DNA of 64,000 bases from Muribaculaceae bacterium (GCA_017624155.1 JAGANS010000021.1:1-64000); one strand, 5' to 3'. Shown: positions 36,140 to 45,359, counted from the stretch's first letter. Notes: generated by a model not told the origin, from the sequence alone. Numbers and translations: made by a program.

Positions 36140-37708
36140 ATGGCAACGAGTTCACAACAGAAACAGGAACTTTTCAAGGCGATATGGGCCACAGCCGAGG
36201 ACTTGCGTAATTCGGTTGACGGCTGGGATTTCAAGAGCTATGTGCTTGGCATCCTATTCTATCGCTTTATTTCCGAGAATATAACCAACTACATCAATCA
36301 GATGCAGAGGGCGGCAGGTGATACCGATTTTGAATATGCCGAATTCTCTGATGAGGAAGCCGCAGGTGCGAAGGATGACCTTGTGCGTGAAAAGGGATTT
36401 TTCATTCTGCCCTCACAACTCTTCTGCAATGTACGCAAGCGTGCCAAGAATGACCCCAACCTCAATGTGACGCTTGACAACATCTTCAAGACAATCGAGG
36501 CTTCGGCTATAGGAACGGAAAGCGAGCCTGACCTGAAAGGTCTTTTCGCCGACATCGACGTAAATTCCAACAAACTCGGAGGAACTGTTGAGAAGCGCAA
36601 TGAACAGCTTACCAAGATACTGAACAACATCGGCAACATAGACCTCAAAGGTGAGTATGCCGAAAATCAGATTGATATTTTCGGTGACGCATACGAGTTC
36701 CTTATGACCATGTATGCTTCCAATGCCGGTAAAAGCGGCGGCGAGTTCTTCACACCTCAAGAAGTGAGCGAACTGTTGGCGCGCATTGTCAGCCATAATC
36801 GCGAATATGTCAATAAAGTTTATGACCCCGCCTGCGGCTCCGGCTCGCTGTTGCTGCAATTCGCCAAAGTGCTCGGCAAAGAGAATGTCAAAAAAGGATT
36901 CTTCGGTCAGGAGTTGAACATCACGACTTACAATCTATGTCGTATAAACATGTTTCTACATGACATCAACTATGCACATTTCGACATACAAAACGGCGAC
37001 ACCCTTCTTGACCCGCGCCACTGGGATGACGAACCATTTGACGCCATAGTCAGCAACCCACCATATTCAACAAAATGGGTTGGAGACGATGATCCTCTGC
37101 TCATAAACGACCCTCGTTTTGCGCCCGCAGGAGTTCTCGCCCCCAAGAGCAAGAGCGACCTTGCGTTTACCATGCACATGCTACATTGGCTTTCCACCGA
37201 GGGTACTGCTGCAATCGTTGAGTTCCCAGGTGTTCTCTATCGTAGCGGTAAGGAACAGAAAATTCGTCAATACCTTGTTGACAACAACTATGTTGACACG
37301 GTTATACAACTTCCACCTAACCTGTTCTTCGGTGTGACGATTGCCACCTGCATAATAGTTCTCAAGAAGTCGAAAAAGGAGAATAAAACGCTCTTCATCG
37401 ATGCTTCGAACCTATTTGTGCATGAGGGTAACAAGAACAAATTATCACCCGAAAATATCACGGCTATCGTGGATGAATATGTCGACCGTAAGGTCGTTCC
37501 GCACTTCTCGGCAATCATCGACAACAAAACAATAGCCGAGAACGGCTATAACCTCTCCGTCAGCAGCTATGTAGAAGCCGAAGATATACGCCCAAAGACC
37601 GATATCAAGGAGCTAAATGCCCGTATAGCCCGCATAGTCGAGCATGAAAACCGGCTCAGAGCAGAGATAGATGCTATTATACGCGAACTTGAAGAAGAAA
37701 CAGTATGA
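36140..37708 (+). CDS. hsdM: Type I restriction-modification methyltransferase subunit HsdM
   Basis: A 522-residue N6-adenine methyltransferase that, with HsdS, protects host DNA and recognises the target. The helical HsdM N-terminal domain (~1-150) is followed by the SAM-binding motif DPACGSGS at 229-236 and the catalytic NPPY at 306-309. The C-terminal coiled region (~480-520) contacts HsdS. ATG 36140 (MATSSQQKQELFKAIW) is preferred to an ATG 9 codons earlier. Its TGA overlaps the next ATG (ATGA), starting a chain of overlapping genes. Confidence 0.95.
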   Translation: MATSSQQKQELFKAIWATAEDLRNSVDGWDFKSYVLGILFYRFISENITNYINQMQRAAGDTDFEYAEFSDEEAAGAKDDLVREKGFFILPSQLFCNVRKRAKNDPNLNVTLDNIFKTIEASAIGTESEPDLKGLFADIDVNSNKLGGTVEKRNEQLTKILNNIGNIDLKGEYAENQIDIFGDAYEFLMTMYASNAGKSGGEFFTPQEVSELLARIVSHNREYVNKVYDPACGSGSLLLQFAKVLGKENVKKGFFGQELNITTYNLCRINMFLHDINYAHFDIQNGDTLLDPRHWDDEPFDAIVSNPPYSTKWVGDDDPLLINDPRFAPAGVLAPKSKSDLAFTMHMLHWLSTEGTAAIVEFPGVLYRSGKEQKIRQYLVDNNYVDTVIQLPPNLFFGVTIATCIIVLKKSKKENKTLFIDASNLFVHEGNKNKLSPENITAIVDEYVDRKVVPHFSAIIDNKTIAENGYNLSVSSYVEAEDIRPKTDIKELNARIARIVEHENRLRAEIDAIIRELEEETV

Positions 37709-38175
37709 TTGCCGACGACATCAGACATATTATCAATGACTCCCGTGCCAATGCCGTGCGCTCCGTCGATTTTTGCCGGGTGCAGATGTATTGGCGCATA
37801 GGTCAGCGCATTGTTGAAGAAGAACAAGGCGGCAGTAACCGTGCGCAATATGGAGATTATATAATCCGGAATCTTTCAAAGGCTCTAAAACCCGAATATG
37901 GCAGCGGTTTCGGCGTAAGACAGCTTGAACAAGCCAGACAATTCTATATAGAATATCCAAAAGCGAACGCACTGCGTTCGCAATTCAACTGGACACAGTA
38001 TCGCGCTCTTATTCAAATACCAGATAAAGACAAACGTGGAATGTCCCTTCCCGAAGATAACAACTCCATAGTCGCCTCCAAATACCAGTTATACCTCCCT
38101 ACAGAGCAGCAGCTGATAAATGAAGTTGAGAAAGTTAAATCCGAGCTTAAATCAAGAAAAGACGATTCATTATGA
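37705..38175 (+). CDS. Internally deleted YhcG/DUF1016 protein
   Basis: A 156-residue protein. Residues ~1-115 are the DUF1016 N-terminal domain (MYWRIGQRIVEEE; FGVRQLEQARQF; FNWTQYRALIQI). The reading then goes directly from DKDKRG to MSLPEDNNSIVASKYQLYLP, which is the extreme C terminus of full-length YhcG proteins. The whole PD-(D/E)xK nuclease domain between them is missing, in frame. The product may be a nuclease-free partner retained for DNA or protein binding. It overlaps hsdM and hsdS by ATGA on both sides, so the shortened gene is kept in the translation chain. Confidence 0.8.
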   Translation: MIADDIRHIINDSRANAVRSVDFCRVQMYWRIGQRIVEEEQGGSNRAQYGDYIIRNLSKALKPEYGSGFGVRQLEQARQFYIEYPKANALRSQFNWTQYRALIQIPDKDKRGMSLPEDNNSIVASKYQLYLPTEQQLINEVEKVKSELKSRKDDSL

Positions 38176-39410
38176 GTAAATTAAAAGAACTGATTGACCG
38201 TCTTTGTCCTAATGGTGTTGAATATACAACTTTAGGTAAAGTCGCCGAGATTAGGCGCGGTGTCAGAGTCATTAAGAGTAATCTCGCGACAGAAGGAGAT
38301 ATTCCGGTTTTCCAGAATAGTCTTACGCCACTTGGCTATTATACTAAATCAAATTTTCCCGCAGACACAGCTTTTGTAATAGGAGCTGGAGCCGCCGGTG
38401 AAATTGGTTTTAGTGCCATATCTTATTGGGGCGCTGATGACTGTTATTCTATTATATGTTCCTCTAACATCATTAGCAAGTATGTTTATTATCAGCTTGC
38501 TAATAATCAAATATTCCTTAAATCAAGAGTTCGCACGGCAAGCATTCCTCGTTTGGCAAGAACAGCTATTGAGCAGTTTCCTATACCCGTTCCACCTATC
38601 GAGGTACAAGAGGAAATTGTAAAAATACTCGACCGCTTCGCGGACTATGCAGCGGAGCTGCAAGCGGAGCTGCAAGCGGAGCTGCAAGCACGTAAGGAAC
38701 AATACGAATATTATCGTAATCTCTTACTCACCTTCAATCCCTCCGCCTGCGGCTGCGGGACCGATGATGAGCAAGAGATAAAGGTAACTGCCTGGGGGGG
38801 GCATAGTTACGAGATTGCTTGGAAAACTATGGAAGATGTTTTTGAATTTCGTAATGGCTATACCCCTTCAAAAAACAATCCTTCTTTTTGGGAAGGCGGT
38901 ACAATCCCTTGGTTCAGAATGGACGATATAAGAGATTTCGGTCGATTTTTGGCGGACTCGTATCAACATATCACACCTGAGGCAATCAAAGGGAAAGGAC
39001 TCTTTGAAAAGAACTCATTCATTCTTGCAACGACAGCGACAATCGGAGAGCATGCTATGCTAATTGCTGATTCGCTTGCGAATCAGCAATTTACGAACCT
39101 TAAGGTTCGTAAATCGCTGACAGACACGCTTCAGCCAAAGTTCATCTACTATTATATGTTTATCGTTGATGATTTCTGTAAGAGCAATACCAATGTCTCG
39201 GGCTTTGCATCTGTTGATATGGGTAAACTTAAAAAAATGCCGTTCCCAATTCCTCCAATCGAGCTTCAAGAAAAAATTGTTGCTATCCTTGACCGCTTTG
39301 AAACTCTTGTCAATGACTTAACGCAGGGGCTTCCTGCTGAAATCGCAGCCGTCAAGGAACAATACGAGTATTACCGTAATAAACTGTTAACTTTCAAGAA
39401 AGCTGCATGA
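38172..39410 (+). CDS. hsdS: Type I restriction specificity subunit HsdS
   Basis: A 412-residue subunit with two target-recognition domains (~12-140 and ~215-350), each followed by a conserved helix (PPIEVQEEIVKILDRF; PPIELQEKIVAILDRF) and a KEQYEYYRN segment. In the central spacer the tetrapeptide AELQ is repeated three times (161-172) from three exact 12-bp DNA copies. A G8 run at 38794-38801 encodes Trp208-Gly-Gly just before the second domain. Both are sites where slippage could change recognition or truncate the protein. The start overlaps the previous stop (ATGA). Confidence 0.93.
   Translation: MSKLKELIDRLCPNGVEYTTLGKVAEIRRGVRVIKSNLATEGDIPVFQNSLTPLGYYTKSNFPADTAFVIGAGAAGEIGFSAISYWGADDCYSIICSSNIISKYVYYQLANNQIFLKSRVRTASIPRLARTAIEQFPIPVPPIEVQEEIVKILDRFADYAAELQAELQAELQARKEQYEYYRNLLLTFNPSACGCGTDDEQEIKVTAWGGHSYEIAWKTMEDVFEFRNGYTPSKNNPSFWEGGTIPWFRMDDIRDFGRFLADSYQHITPEAIKGKGLFEKNSFILATTATIGEHAMLIADSLANQQFTNLKVRKSLTDTLQPKFIYYYMFIVDDFCKSNTNVSGFASVDMGKLKKMPFPIPPIELQEKIVAILDRFETLVNDLTQGLPAEIAAVKEQYEYYRNKLLTFKKAA
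38652..38687 (+). repeat. 12-bp tandem repeat, three copies, in hsdS spacer
   Basis: GCGGAGCTGCAA three times without mismatch, encoding AELQ x3 in the helix that separates the two recognition domains. This resembles the TAEL repeats of EcoR124, where copy number sets the spacing of the DNA target. Confidence 0.9.
38794..38801 (+). repeat. G8 homopolymer in hsdS
   Basis: Eight Gs inside the coding sequence between the two recognition domains. Loss or gain of one base would frameshift the second half. Confidence 0.85.
39063..39114. repeat. Two adjoining perfect palindromes inside hsdS domain 2
   Basis: 39063-39090 (13-bp arms, TT centre) and 39089-39114 (26 bp, self-complementary, centred on TTAA) share two bases. 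Together they encode the ADSLANQQFTNLKVRK segment of the second recognition domain. Confidence 0.85.
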
Positions 39411-40027
39411 CCGATAATGTAGGGATGCACCCTGGTGCATCCGAATTAGACAACGCTCCAAACACCCATGATTCCGGATTTGCTTCCGGGAATTATACAA
39501 ACTCTACCGTGGTATCTTCGGATGCACCGGGGCGCATCCCTACGAGCCGTTATCCACAACGTAAAAATATCCGTGCGGAATTTCACGACTATTCGGGAGG
39601 TGACTATTTCGTAACGATTTGCACTCACGATAAAGAGCATTATTTCGGTAAAATTATCAACGGCGAGATGCGACTCAGCATTATCGGAGAATTTGCAAAT
39701 CAAGCCTTGGAAACTTTAAATACACACTATTCCTATGTGGAAGTACCGATGTTTGTTGTGATGCCTAATCATGTTCATGCCATTATAACCATCCGGGGGA
39801 AAGCGGATGCACCGGGGTGCATTCCTACGGTCAGGACGGCACTCGGTGTGGTTGTCGGTGGTTATAAACAATCGGTAACCATGTTTGCCCGGCGCAATAA
39901 TATTACCTTTGGGTGGCAAAGTCGATATCATGACCATATAATACGCGGAACGCGCGATGGGAATATGATAGCGGAATATATTGAAAATAACGTAGCCCGT
40001 TGGGCAAATGATTGCTATTTCGAATGA
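39407..40027 (+). CDS. RAYT (REP-associated Y1 transposase)
   Basis: A 206-residue Y1/HUH-type transposase. The metal-binding HUH motif is seen in VVMPNHVHAIITI, with a conserved GGDYFVTICTHD near residue 64 and SRYHDHIIRGTRDG near residue 176. A candidate catalytic Tyr lies in the latter (YHDHII) or in AEYIENNVARW. RAYT proteins mobilise or maintain REP hairpins. The first ~50 residues do not look like RAYT and are encoded mostly by two inverted REP hairpins. The gene overlaps hsdS (ATGA) and hsdR (ATGA), so it sits within the restriction operon rather than beside it. Confidence 0.9.
   Translation: MTDNVGMHPGASELDNAPNTHDSGFASGNYTNSTVVSSDAPGRIPTSRYPQRKNIRAEFHDYSGGDYFVTICTHDKEHYFGKIINGEMRLSIIGEFANQALETLNTHYSYVEVPMFVVMPNHVHAIITIRGKADAPGCIPTVRTALGVVVGGYKQSVTMFARRNNITFGWQSRYHDHIIRGTRDGNMIAEYIENNVARWANDCYFE
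39419..39828. repeat. Three GTAG-footed REP hairpins within the RAYT gene
   Basis: Copy 1 (39419-39445) is forward; copies 2 (39517-39543) and 3 (39804-39828) are reversed. Each is GTAG followed by a GGATGCACC..GGTGCATCC hairpin with small changes. Copies 1 and 2 form an inverted pair about 100 bases apart, like a BIME unit. Confidence 0.85.
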
Positions 40028-43000
40028 ATACTTACGACCTTATATCGGAGAACCCGGAATCGACTGTGGTTGCCGAATTCGAAGCTGGCTATCGTAGTGC
40101 TGCACAATACCAGAGTGAGGCAGAGATGGAGGATGACTTCATCAAGCAACTCACCCGGCAGGCTTACGATTATCTCCCAATCAAGAATGAAAAGGAGCTT
40201 ATCGACAATCTCCGGACACAAATTGAACGCCTTAACTTCATCAAATTCTCAGATGATGAATGGCAGCAGTTTTTCAGCGAACATCTTGGCAATCCACAGC
40301 AGGGAATTGTTGAGAAAACCAAAACCATTCAGGAAGACCATATCAAGGCTTGGACTCGGCCTGACGGCTCAAAAGTCAACATCTATCTGATTGATAAGGA
40401 CAATATTCATAATAACTCACTACAGGTAATCAATCAGTATGTGCCGGAGGGCGGTGCCTTCGAGAACCGATATGATGTCACTATTCTTGTCAACGGTCTG
40501 CCACTCGTTCATGTTGAGCTGAAGCGTCGTGGAGTAAGCATCAAGGACGCTTTCAACCAAATCAACCGCTATCAGCGTGATTCGTTCTGGGCTGGCTGCG
40601 GACTGTTTGAATTCGTCCAGATATTCATTATCAGCAACGGGACACTCACGAAGTATTACAGCAACACCACCCGTGACGCTGTGGCACGAAGCAACCAAAG
40701 CCCGGGCAAAGGAAAGGGAAAGAAACAGACATCCAATTCATTTGAATTCACATCCTACTGGGCAACAAAAGACAACGAGCCGATTCTTGATCTCGTTGAC
40801 TTCACGCAGACATTTCTCTCAAAACATACCATCCTCAATATCCTCACCCGTTACTGTGTATTCACATCAGAGAATCTGCTGCTTGTGATGCGTCCGTATC
40901 AAATTGCCGCGACAGAAGAAATCATCCGACGCATCAACATCAGCACTAACGCAAAAACATGGGGCAAACGGGAAGGTGGCGGCTATATATGGCATACAAC
41001 AGGTTCCGGCAAGACGCTGACTTCCTTCAAAACCGCCCGGCTTGCCTCGCAGCTTCACGATATTGACAAGGTATTATTTGTGGTTGACCGCAAAGACCTT
41101 GACTATCAGACGATGAAAGAGTATGACCGGTTTGAGAAAGGCGCAGCCAACTCCAACGGTTCTACAGCTGTCCTCGCCCGTCAGCTCGATGACCCTAACG
41201 CCCATATCATCATCACTACGATTCAGAAGCTGACAAACTTCATCAGCCGCAATCCACAGCATAAGGTATATGGTCAACATGTGGTGCTGATTTTCGATGA
41301 ATGTCACCGCTCGCAGTTCGGCGACATGCATAAGGCTATCGTTAAGAAGTTCAAGAAATATCACATGTTCGGTTTTACCGGCACTCCGATATTTCCTGAA
41401 AATGCCGGCTCGATCCGCAATGTAGAGTTTACCACCACGGAGGGGGCTTTCGGCGACCAACTTCACATATATACTATAGTAGATGCTATCCGCGATGAGA
41501 ACGTACTGCCGTTCAAAGTTGACTATATACGCACCATGCGAGAAGAAGACGAGGTGCTTGATGAAATGGTCAGCAATATTGACCGTGAACGTGCGCTGAT
41601 GGCTCCTGAGCGCATTTCACTAATCACCAAATACATTCTTGACCACTTCGCGCAGAAGACACGCCGCGATGCACGCAGTTACTCGTTCAGCCGTCTTGTC
41701 AATGTGAAAGAGGTGGCTACAGCCCGTGACCGCAATGCCGTGAAAGAGGAAAAACAGAAAACACGGCTTACAGGCTTCAATTCGATATTTGCCGTCGCAT
41801 CCATCCCGTTTGTGAAGCTCTACTATTCGGAGCTACAGAAGCAGATGGAACAGTTGGCACCGGACAAACGATTGAAAATCGCCACGATATACAGTTATTC
41901 GCCCAATGTAAACATCGAGGACGAGACTCCCGAAGATACGGAAGGTCTCGACGAGAGCAGCCGCGAGTTCCTCGAAAAGTGCATCAAGGACTATAACAGG
42001 ATGTTCGGCACGAGCTATGACACAAGTGCCGACAAATTCCAGAACTACTACAAAGACCTGTCGCTTCGCATGAAGAACCGCGAGATAGACTTGCTCATTG
42101 TGGTAAACATGTTCCTCACCGGTTTTGACGCAACCACGCTCAATACTCTTTGGGTTGACAAGAACCTGCGTATGCACGGACTCCTTCAGGCATACTCCCG
42201 CACCAACCGCATCCTGAACTCCCTAAAAGACCACGGCAACATCATCTGCTTCCGGAATCTTGAAAAAGCTACCAATGAATGCCTCCAGCGATTCGGAAAC
42301 AAGAATGCCGGAGGACTTATCCTGTTGAAAGCATTCGATGACTACTATTTCGGCTATGATGAAAATGACAGGCATTTCCCAGGATGGAAAGAGCTTGTGG
42401 ATGAACTTCTGAGCAAATTCCCGATAAACGGTTTCCCATTGGTCGGCGAATCCTCCGAGAAGGAATTTATCAAACTCTTCGGTACAATCCTTCGCGCCTT
42501 GAATATATTACTTACATTCGATGAGTTTGAGGGTAAGGAAATTATCGACCTTAACGGAGATTTTCTCGACTATCGCAGTTTCTACAACGAACTGCACGAC
42601 AAATACCGCCCCAAAGGAGGCGAACTTACCAACATCAACGATGATCTCGTGTTTGAGATGGAACTGATGAAGTCTATTGAAATCAATATCGACTACATCC
42701 TCTTCCTTGTCGGTCAACTTAATGGCGAAGACGGACATGACCGCGAAATAATCATCAAGGCTATGAAGTCGGTACAAGCCTCCCCAGACCTCCGCAACAA
42801 GGAGGAACTGATACGTCAGTTCATCGAAAGTCATACGCCCGACAACGATGTTCACGACCAGTGGAGTGAGTTTGTGCGTCAGAGTCAGCGCAAGGAGATT
42901 GAGAATATCATTAAAGAGGAGAATCTCAATCGAGGTAAAGCCCTTGATTTCATCGAGCTGTCATTCCGCAATGGAGAAGTACGCGAAAGCGGCACAGGTA

Positions 43001-43173
43001 TAGCCGATATTCTACCGCCGATGGGACTGTTCGGTAACGCCGGTGCACGACGTGCCGAGAAGAAGAAAACCGTCATCAAACGCCTCAAAGAGTTCTTTGA
43101 CCGTTTCTTTGATATTTCTGGCGGTAACTTCTTCAATCCCGATAATGATGCATCCGATGACATTGAACAATAA
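40024..43173 (+). CDS. hsdR: Type I restriction endonuclease subunit HsdR
   Basis: A 1049-residue motor-nuclease subunit that translocates and cuts unmethylated DNA. An N-terminal PD-(D/E)xK nuclease is seen at Asp151 (DVTILVN) and Glu165-x-Lys167 (VHVELKRRG). The helicase follows: Walker A HTTGSGKT at 324-331, then FDECHRS, FGFTGTPIF-type motif III and QAYSRTNRI (motif VI). The C-terminal ~250 residues form the HsdM/S-contacting region. ATG 40024 overlaps the RAYT TGA as ATGA. The frame is intact, so the system looks functional. Confidence 0.95.
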   Translation: MNTYDLISENPESTVVAEFEAGYRSAAQYQSEAEMEDDFIKQLTRQAYDYLPIKNEKELIDNLRTQIERLNFIKFSDDEWQQFFSEHLGNPQQGIVEKTKTIQEDHIKAWTRPDGSKVNIYLIDKDNIHNNSLQVINQYVPEGGAFENRYDVTILVNGLPLVHVELKRRGVSIKDAFNQINRYQRDSFWAGCGLFEFVQIFIISNGTLTKYYSNTTRDAVARSNQSPGKGKGKKQTSNSFEFTSYWATKDNEPILDLVDFTQTFLSKHTILNILTRYCVFTSENLLLVMRPYQIAATEEIIRRINISTNAKTWGKREGGGYIWHTTGSGKTLTSFKTARLASQLHDIDKVLFVVDRKDLDYQTMKEYDRFEKGAANSNGSTAVLARQLDDPNAHIIITTIQKLTNFISRNPQHKVYGQHVVLIFDECHRSQFGDMHKAIVKKFKKYHMFGFTGTPIFPENAGSIRNVEFTTTEGAFGDQLHIYTIVDAIRDENVLPFKVDYIRTMREEDEVLDEMVSNIDRERALMAPERISLITKYILDHFAQKTRRDARSYSFSRLVNVKEVATARDRNAVKEEKQKTRLTGFNSIFAVASIPFVKLYYSELQKQMEQLAPDKRLKIATIYSYSPNVNIEDETPEDTEGLDESSREFLEKCIKDYNRMFGTSYDTSADKFQNYYKDLSLRMKNREIDLLIVVNMFLTGFDATTLNTLWVDKNLRMHGLLQAYSRTNRILNSLKDHGNIICFRNLEKATNECLQRFGNKNAGGLILLKAFDDYYFGYDENDRHFPGWKELVDELLSKFPINGFPLVGESSEKEFIKLFGTILRALNILLTFDEFEGKEIIDLNGDFLDYRSFYNELHDKYRPKGGELTNINDDLVFEMELMKSIEINIDYILFLVGQLNGEDGHDREIIIKAMKSVQASPDLRNKEELIRQFIESHTPDNDVHDQWSEFVRQSQRKEIENIIKEENLNRGKALDFIELSFRNGEVRESGTGIADILPPMGLFGNAGARRAEKKKTVIKRLKEFFDRFFDISGGNFFNPDNDASDDIEQ

Positions 43174-43474
43174 CTCAAAGTTATCCTTAGACATTTTAAG
43201 GACAAAAGGTTACATTCAGTCAAATATACGGCACAACACTCTCCTGCCGGCATCCATTTTATGACTTATCTTTCGGTATCTGAATTGGTTATTTAACTTC
43301 TGTGCGTAATTTTTGCTCACTGCCATTATTATCTTTGCTCTCAAGTGCTAAAGTATCGGAATTATTTCGTAACTTTGCATTAAAGCGTACATCATCTGCT
43401 AATGATCTAATCCATATCACAAGGTAACCGGCCTGTCGCCAAACAGCTTCCCGAGGATCTCAACTTATCGTATC
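43174..43474. other. Gap between hsdR and the DUF262 gene
   Basis: About 300 bases without a gene. A -7 box TAACTTTG at 43370-43377 could serve the downstream gene; no good -33 element is visible at the proper distance. Nothing else was recognised. Confidence 0.4.
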
Positions 43475-45304
43475 ATGATACTTTCCAACAATCAGGCTAT
43501 TGCCGATATATTAAAATCAATCGACGAGGGCAAGACACAGTTGCCCGATTTTCAACGCGGCTGGGTGTGGGAAGACCAACGCATCCGCGCCCTCATTGCC
43601 AGTATCAGCAACGGTTATCCAATCGGGGCCGCCATGTTTTTGCAGACAGGCGGTAATAATGTCCACTTCAAGGCCCGTCTGTTTGAAGGAGTCGACAAAT
43701 CCAGGGCCGACGTTAATCCGGACACTCTGGTACTCGATGGTCAGCAGCGCAACACATCCATCTATCGGTCGCTCTATTCCAAGAAGCCTGTGGAAACCAC
43801 CGACTCCAAGAAGAAACCCATAAAACGATACTACTATATAAATATCCCCAAGGCTCTTGACACTCTTGTCGACCGTGTGGATGCCATAATATCTGTCCCG
43901 GAAAGCCGTATTGTCACTACTGACATTGGCCGTACCGTGGTCCTTGATCTTTCCTCACCCGAGAAAGAATATGAGAACCATTATTTCCCGCTTAACCTGA
44001 TTTTCGACAATGTAGGCATGATGCAGTGGCAGATGCAATACGCCATGTACCATAACAGCGACGTCGGGATTTTCACACGATGGACTCAGTTCTTCAACAC
44101 CATCGTGGCGCCTATGTCGAAATATCAGATTCCGGTCATAATGATTGGCAACGACGTTCCTAAGGAGGCTGTCTGTCAGGTGTTCGAGAACGTCAATCAG
44201 GGAGGTGTTTCCCTCACCGTCTTTGAACTCGTCACTGCAACTTTCGCCGCCGACAACTTCGAGCTTCGCAAAGACTGGGATGCCATCTGGAATACAATCA
44301 GCAAAAATCAGCTTCTCAATTTCAAGGGTCAAAAACCTTTTGAGGGCACCGATTTCCTTACAGCCATCACCTTGCTGACCAATTATCTCAACAAGATAAA
44401 CTCGGCTGACAGCCGTGGCATAAGCTGTAAGAAAAAAGATGTGCTGCGGCTGGACTACAATGATTATGCGACCAATCGCAACCGCCTGCTCAGCGGACTC
44501 TCCGAGGCGGTGAAATTTATCAACGAACAGTGCATCTACACTGCCATCGACCTCCCTTACACCAGCCAGCTGATACCCCTGTCCGTACTTTTTGCCATCG
44601 ACAAAAACATCTGGTTTTCGGCACACAATCGCCGCAAACTTGAAATGTGGTATTGGTGCGGTGTGTTCGGCGAACTTTACGGAAGTGCCAATGAAGGGCG
44701 ATATGTCAACGATGTCGTTGGCATGATGGAGTGGGTCGGCAACGATGAAGCACTACCCGACACTGTGCTCCGTTCCAACTTCCACGCATCACGTCTGCGA
44801 CAGCTCTACACTCGCAATTCAGCCGCCTACAAAGGCGTCATGGCACTGATACTAAAAGCCGGAGCAAAGGACTTCCTGAGAGGCACAGATATGAGCCACG
44901 CGACCTATACCCTCGAGTACACCGACATTCATCATATTTTCCCGCAACATTACTGCGAGAAAAAAGGAATCGACCGCGCGCGTTGGAACTCCGTTATCAA
45001 CAAAACTCCAATTTACGCCCGAACCAACCGCATTATCGGTGGCTACGCCCCTTCACAGTATCTTTCGAGTCTCGAAAGAAACCATGCAGCCGACCCGGAC
45101 CAACTAAATGAAAGCCTCGCATCGCATCAGATTGATGTCGACGCTATCCGCGCCGATGACTTCGACACTTATTTCATAAAACGTCAGAATTCGCTCCTCA
45201 ACCTCATTGAAAAGGCGACAGGGAAAGAGATAAGCGGACGAGAAGAACCACAGAGCGCCATGTCGCAGTATGACATAGCAGAAATGGAAACCGATGAAGA
45301 TTAA
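43475..45304 (+). CDS. DUF262/DUF1524 GmrSD-like restriction protein
   Basis: A 609-residue protein. The DUF262 N-terminal half has LPDFQRGWVW at ~24-33 and the signature DGQQR at 88-92. The C-terminal half has an HNH-like motif HHIFPQ at 486-491, typical of the DUF1524-type part of GmrSD enzymes. GmrSD proteins are type IV restriction enzymes that cut modified phage DNA with NTP. Here both halves are in one polypeptide. It follows the hsd operon but has its own ~300-bp upstream region. The modified-DNA specificity is inferred from the family. Confidence 0.85.
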   Translation: MILSNNQAIADILKSIDEGKTQLPDFQRGWVWEDQRIRALIASISNGYPIGAAMFLQTGGNNVHFKARLFEGVDKSRADVNPDTLVLDGQQRNTSIYRSLYSKKPVETTDSKKKPIKRYYYINIPKALDTLVDRVDAIISVPESRIVTTDIGRTVVLDLSSPEKEYENHYFPLNLIFDNVGMMQWQMQYAMYHNSDVGIFTRWTQFFNTIVAPMSKYQIPVIMIGNDVPKEAVCQVFENVNQGGVSLTVFELVTATFAADNFELRKDWDAIWNTISKNQLLNFKGQKPFEGTDFLTAITLLTNYLNKINSADSRGISCKKKDVLRLDYNDYATNRNRLLSGLSEAVKFINEQCIYTAIDLPYTSQLIPLSVLFAIDKNIWFSAHNRRKLEMWYWCGVFGELYGSANEGRYVNDVVGMMEWVGNDEALPDTVLRSNFHASRLRQLYTRNSAAYKGVMALILKAGAKDFLRGTDMSHATYTLEYTDIHHIFPQHYCEKKGIDRARWNSVINKTPIYARTNRIIGGYAPSQYLSSLERNHAADPDQLNESLASHQIDVDAIRADDFDTYFIKRQNSLLNLIEKATGKEISGREEPQSAMSQYDIAEMETDED

Positions 45305-45306
45305 TT

Positions 45307-45345
45307 AAAAACTATGCTGTTTACGCAGCGTTGCAAGTAGTTTTT
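45307..45345. terminator. Terminator between the DUF262 gene and truA
   Basis: AAAAACTA (45307-45314) pairs with TAGTTTTT (45338-45345), with an inner GCTG/CAGC hairpin. It separates two convergent genes and can act in both directions. Confidence 0.65.
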
Positions 45346-45359
45346 GAGATAGCAATCGG

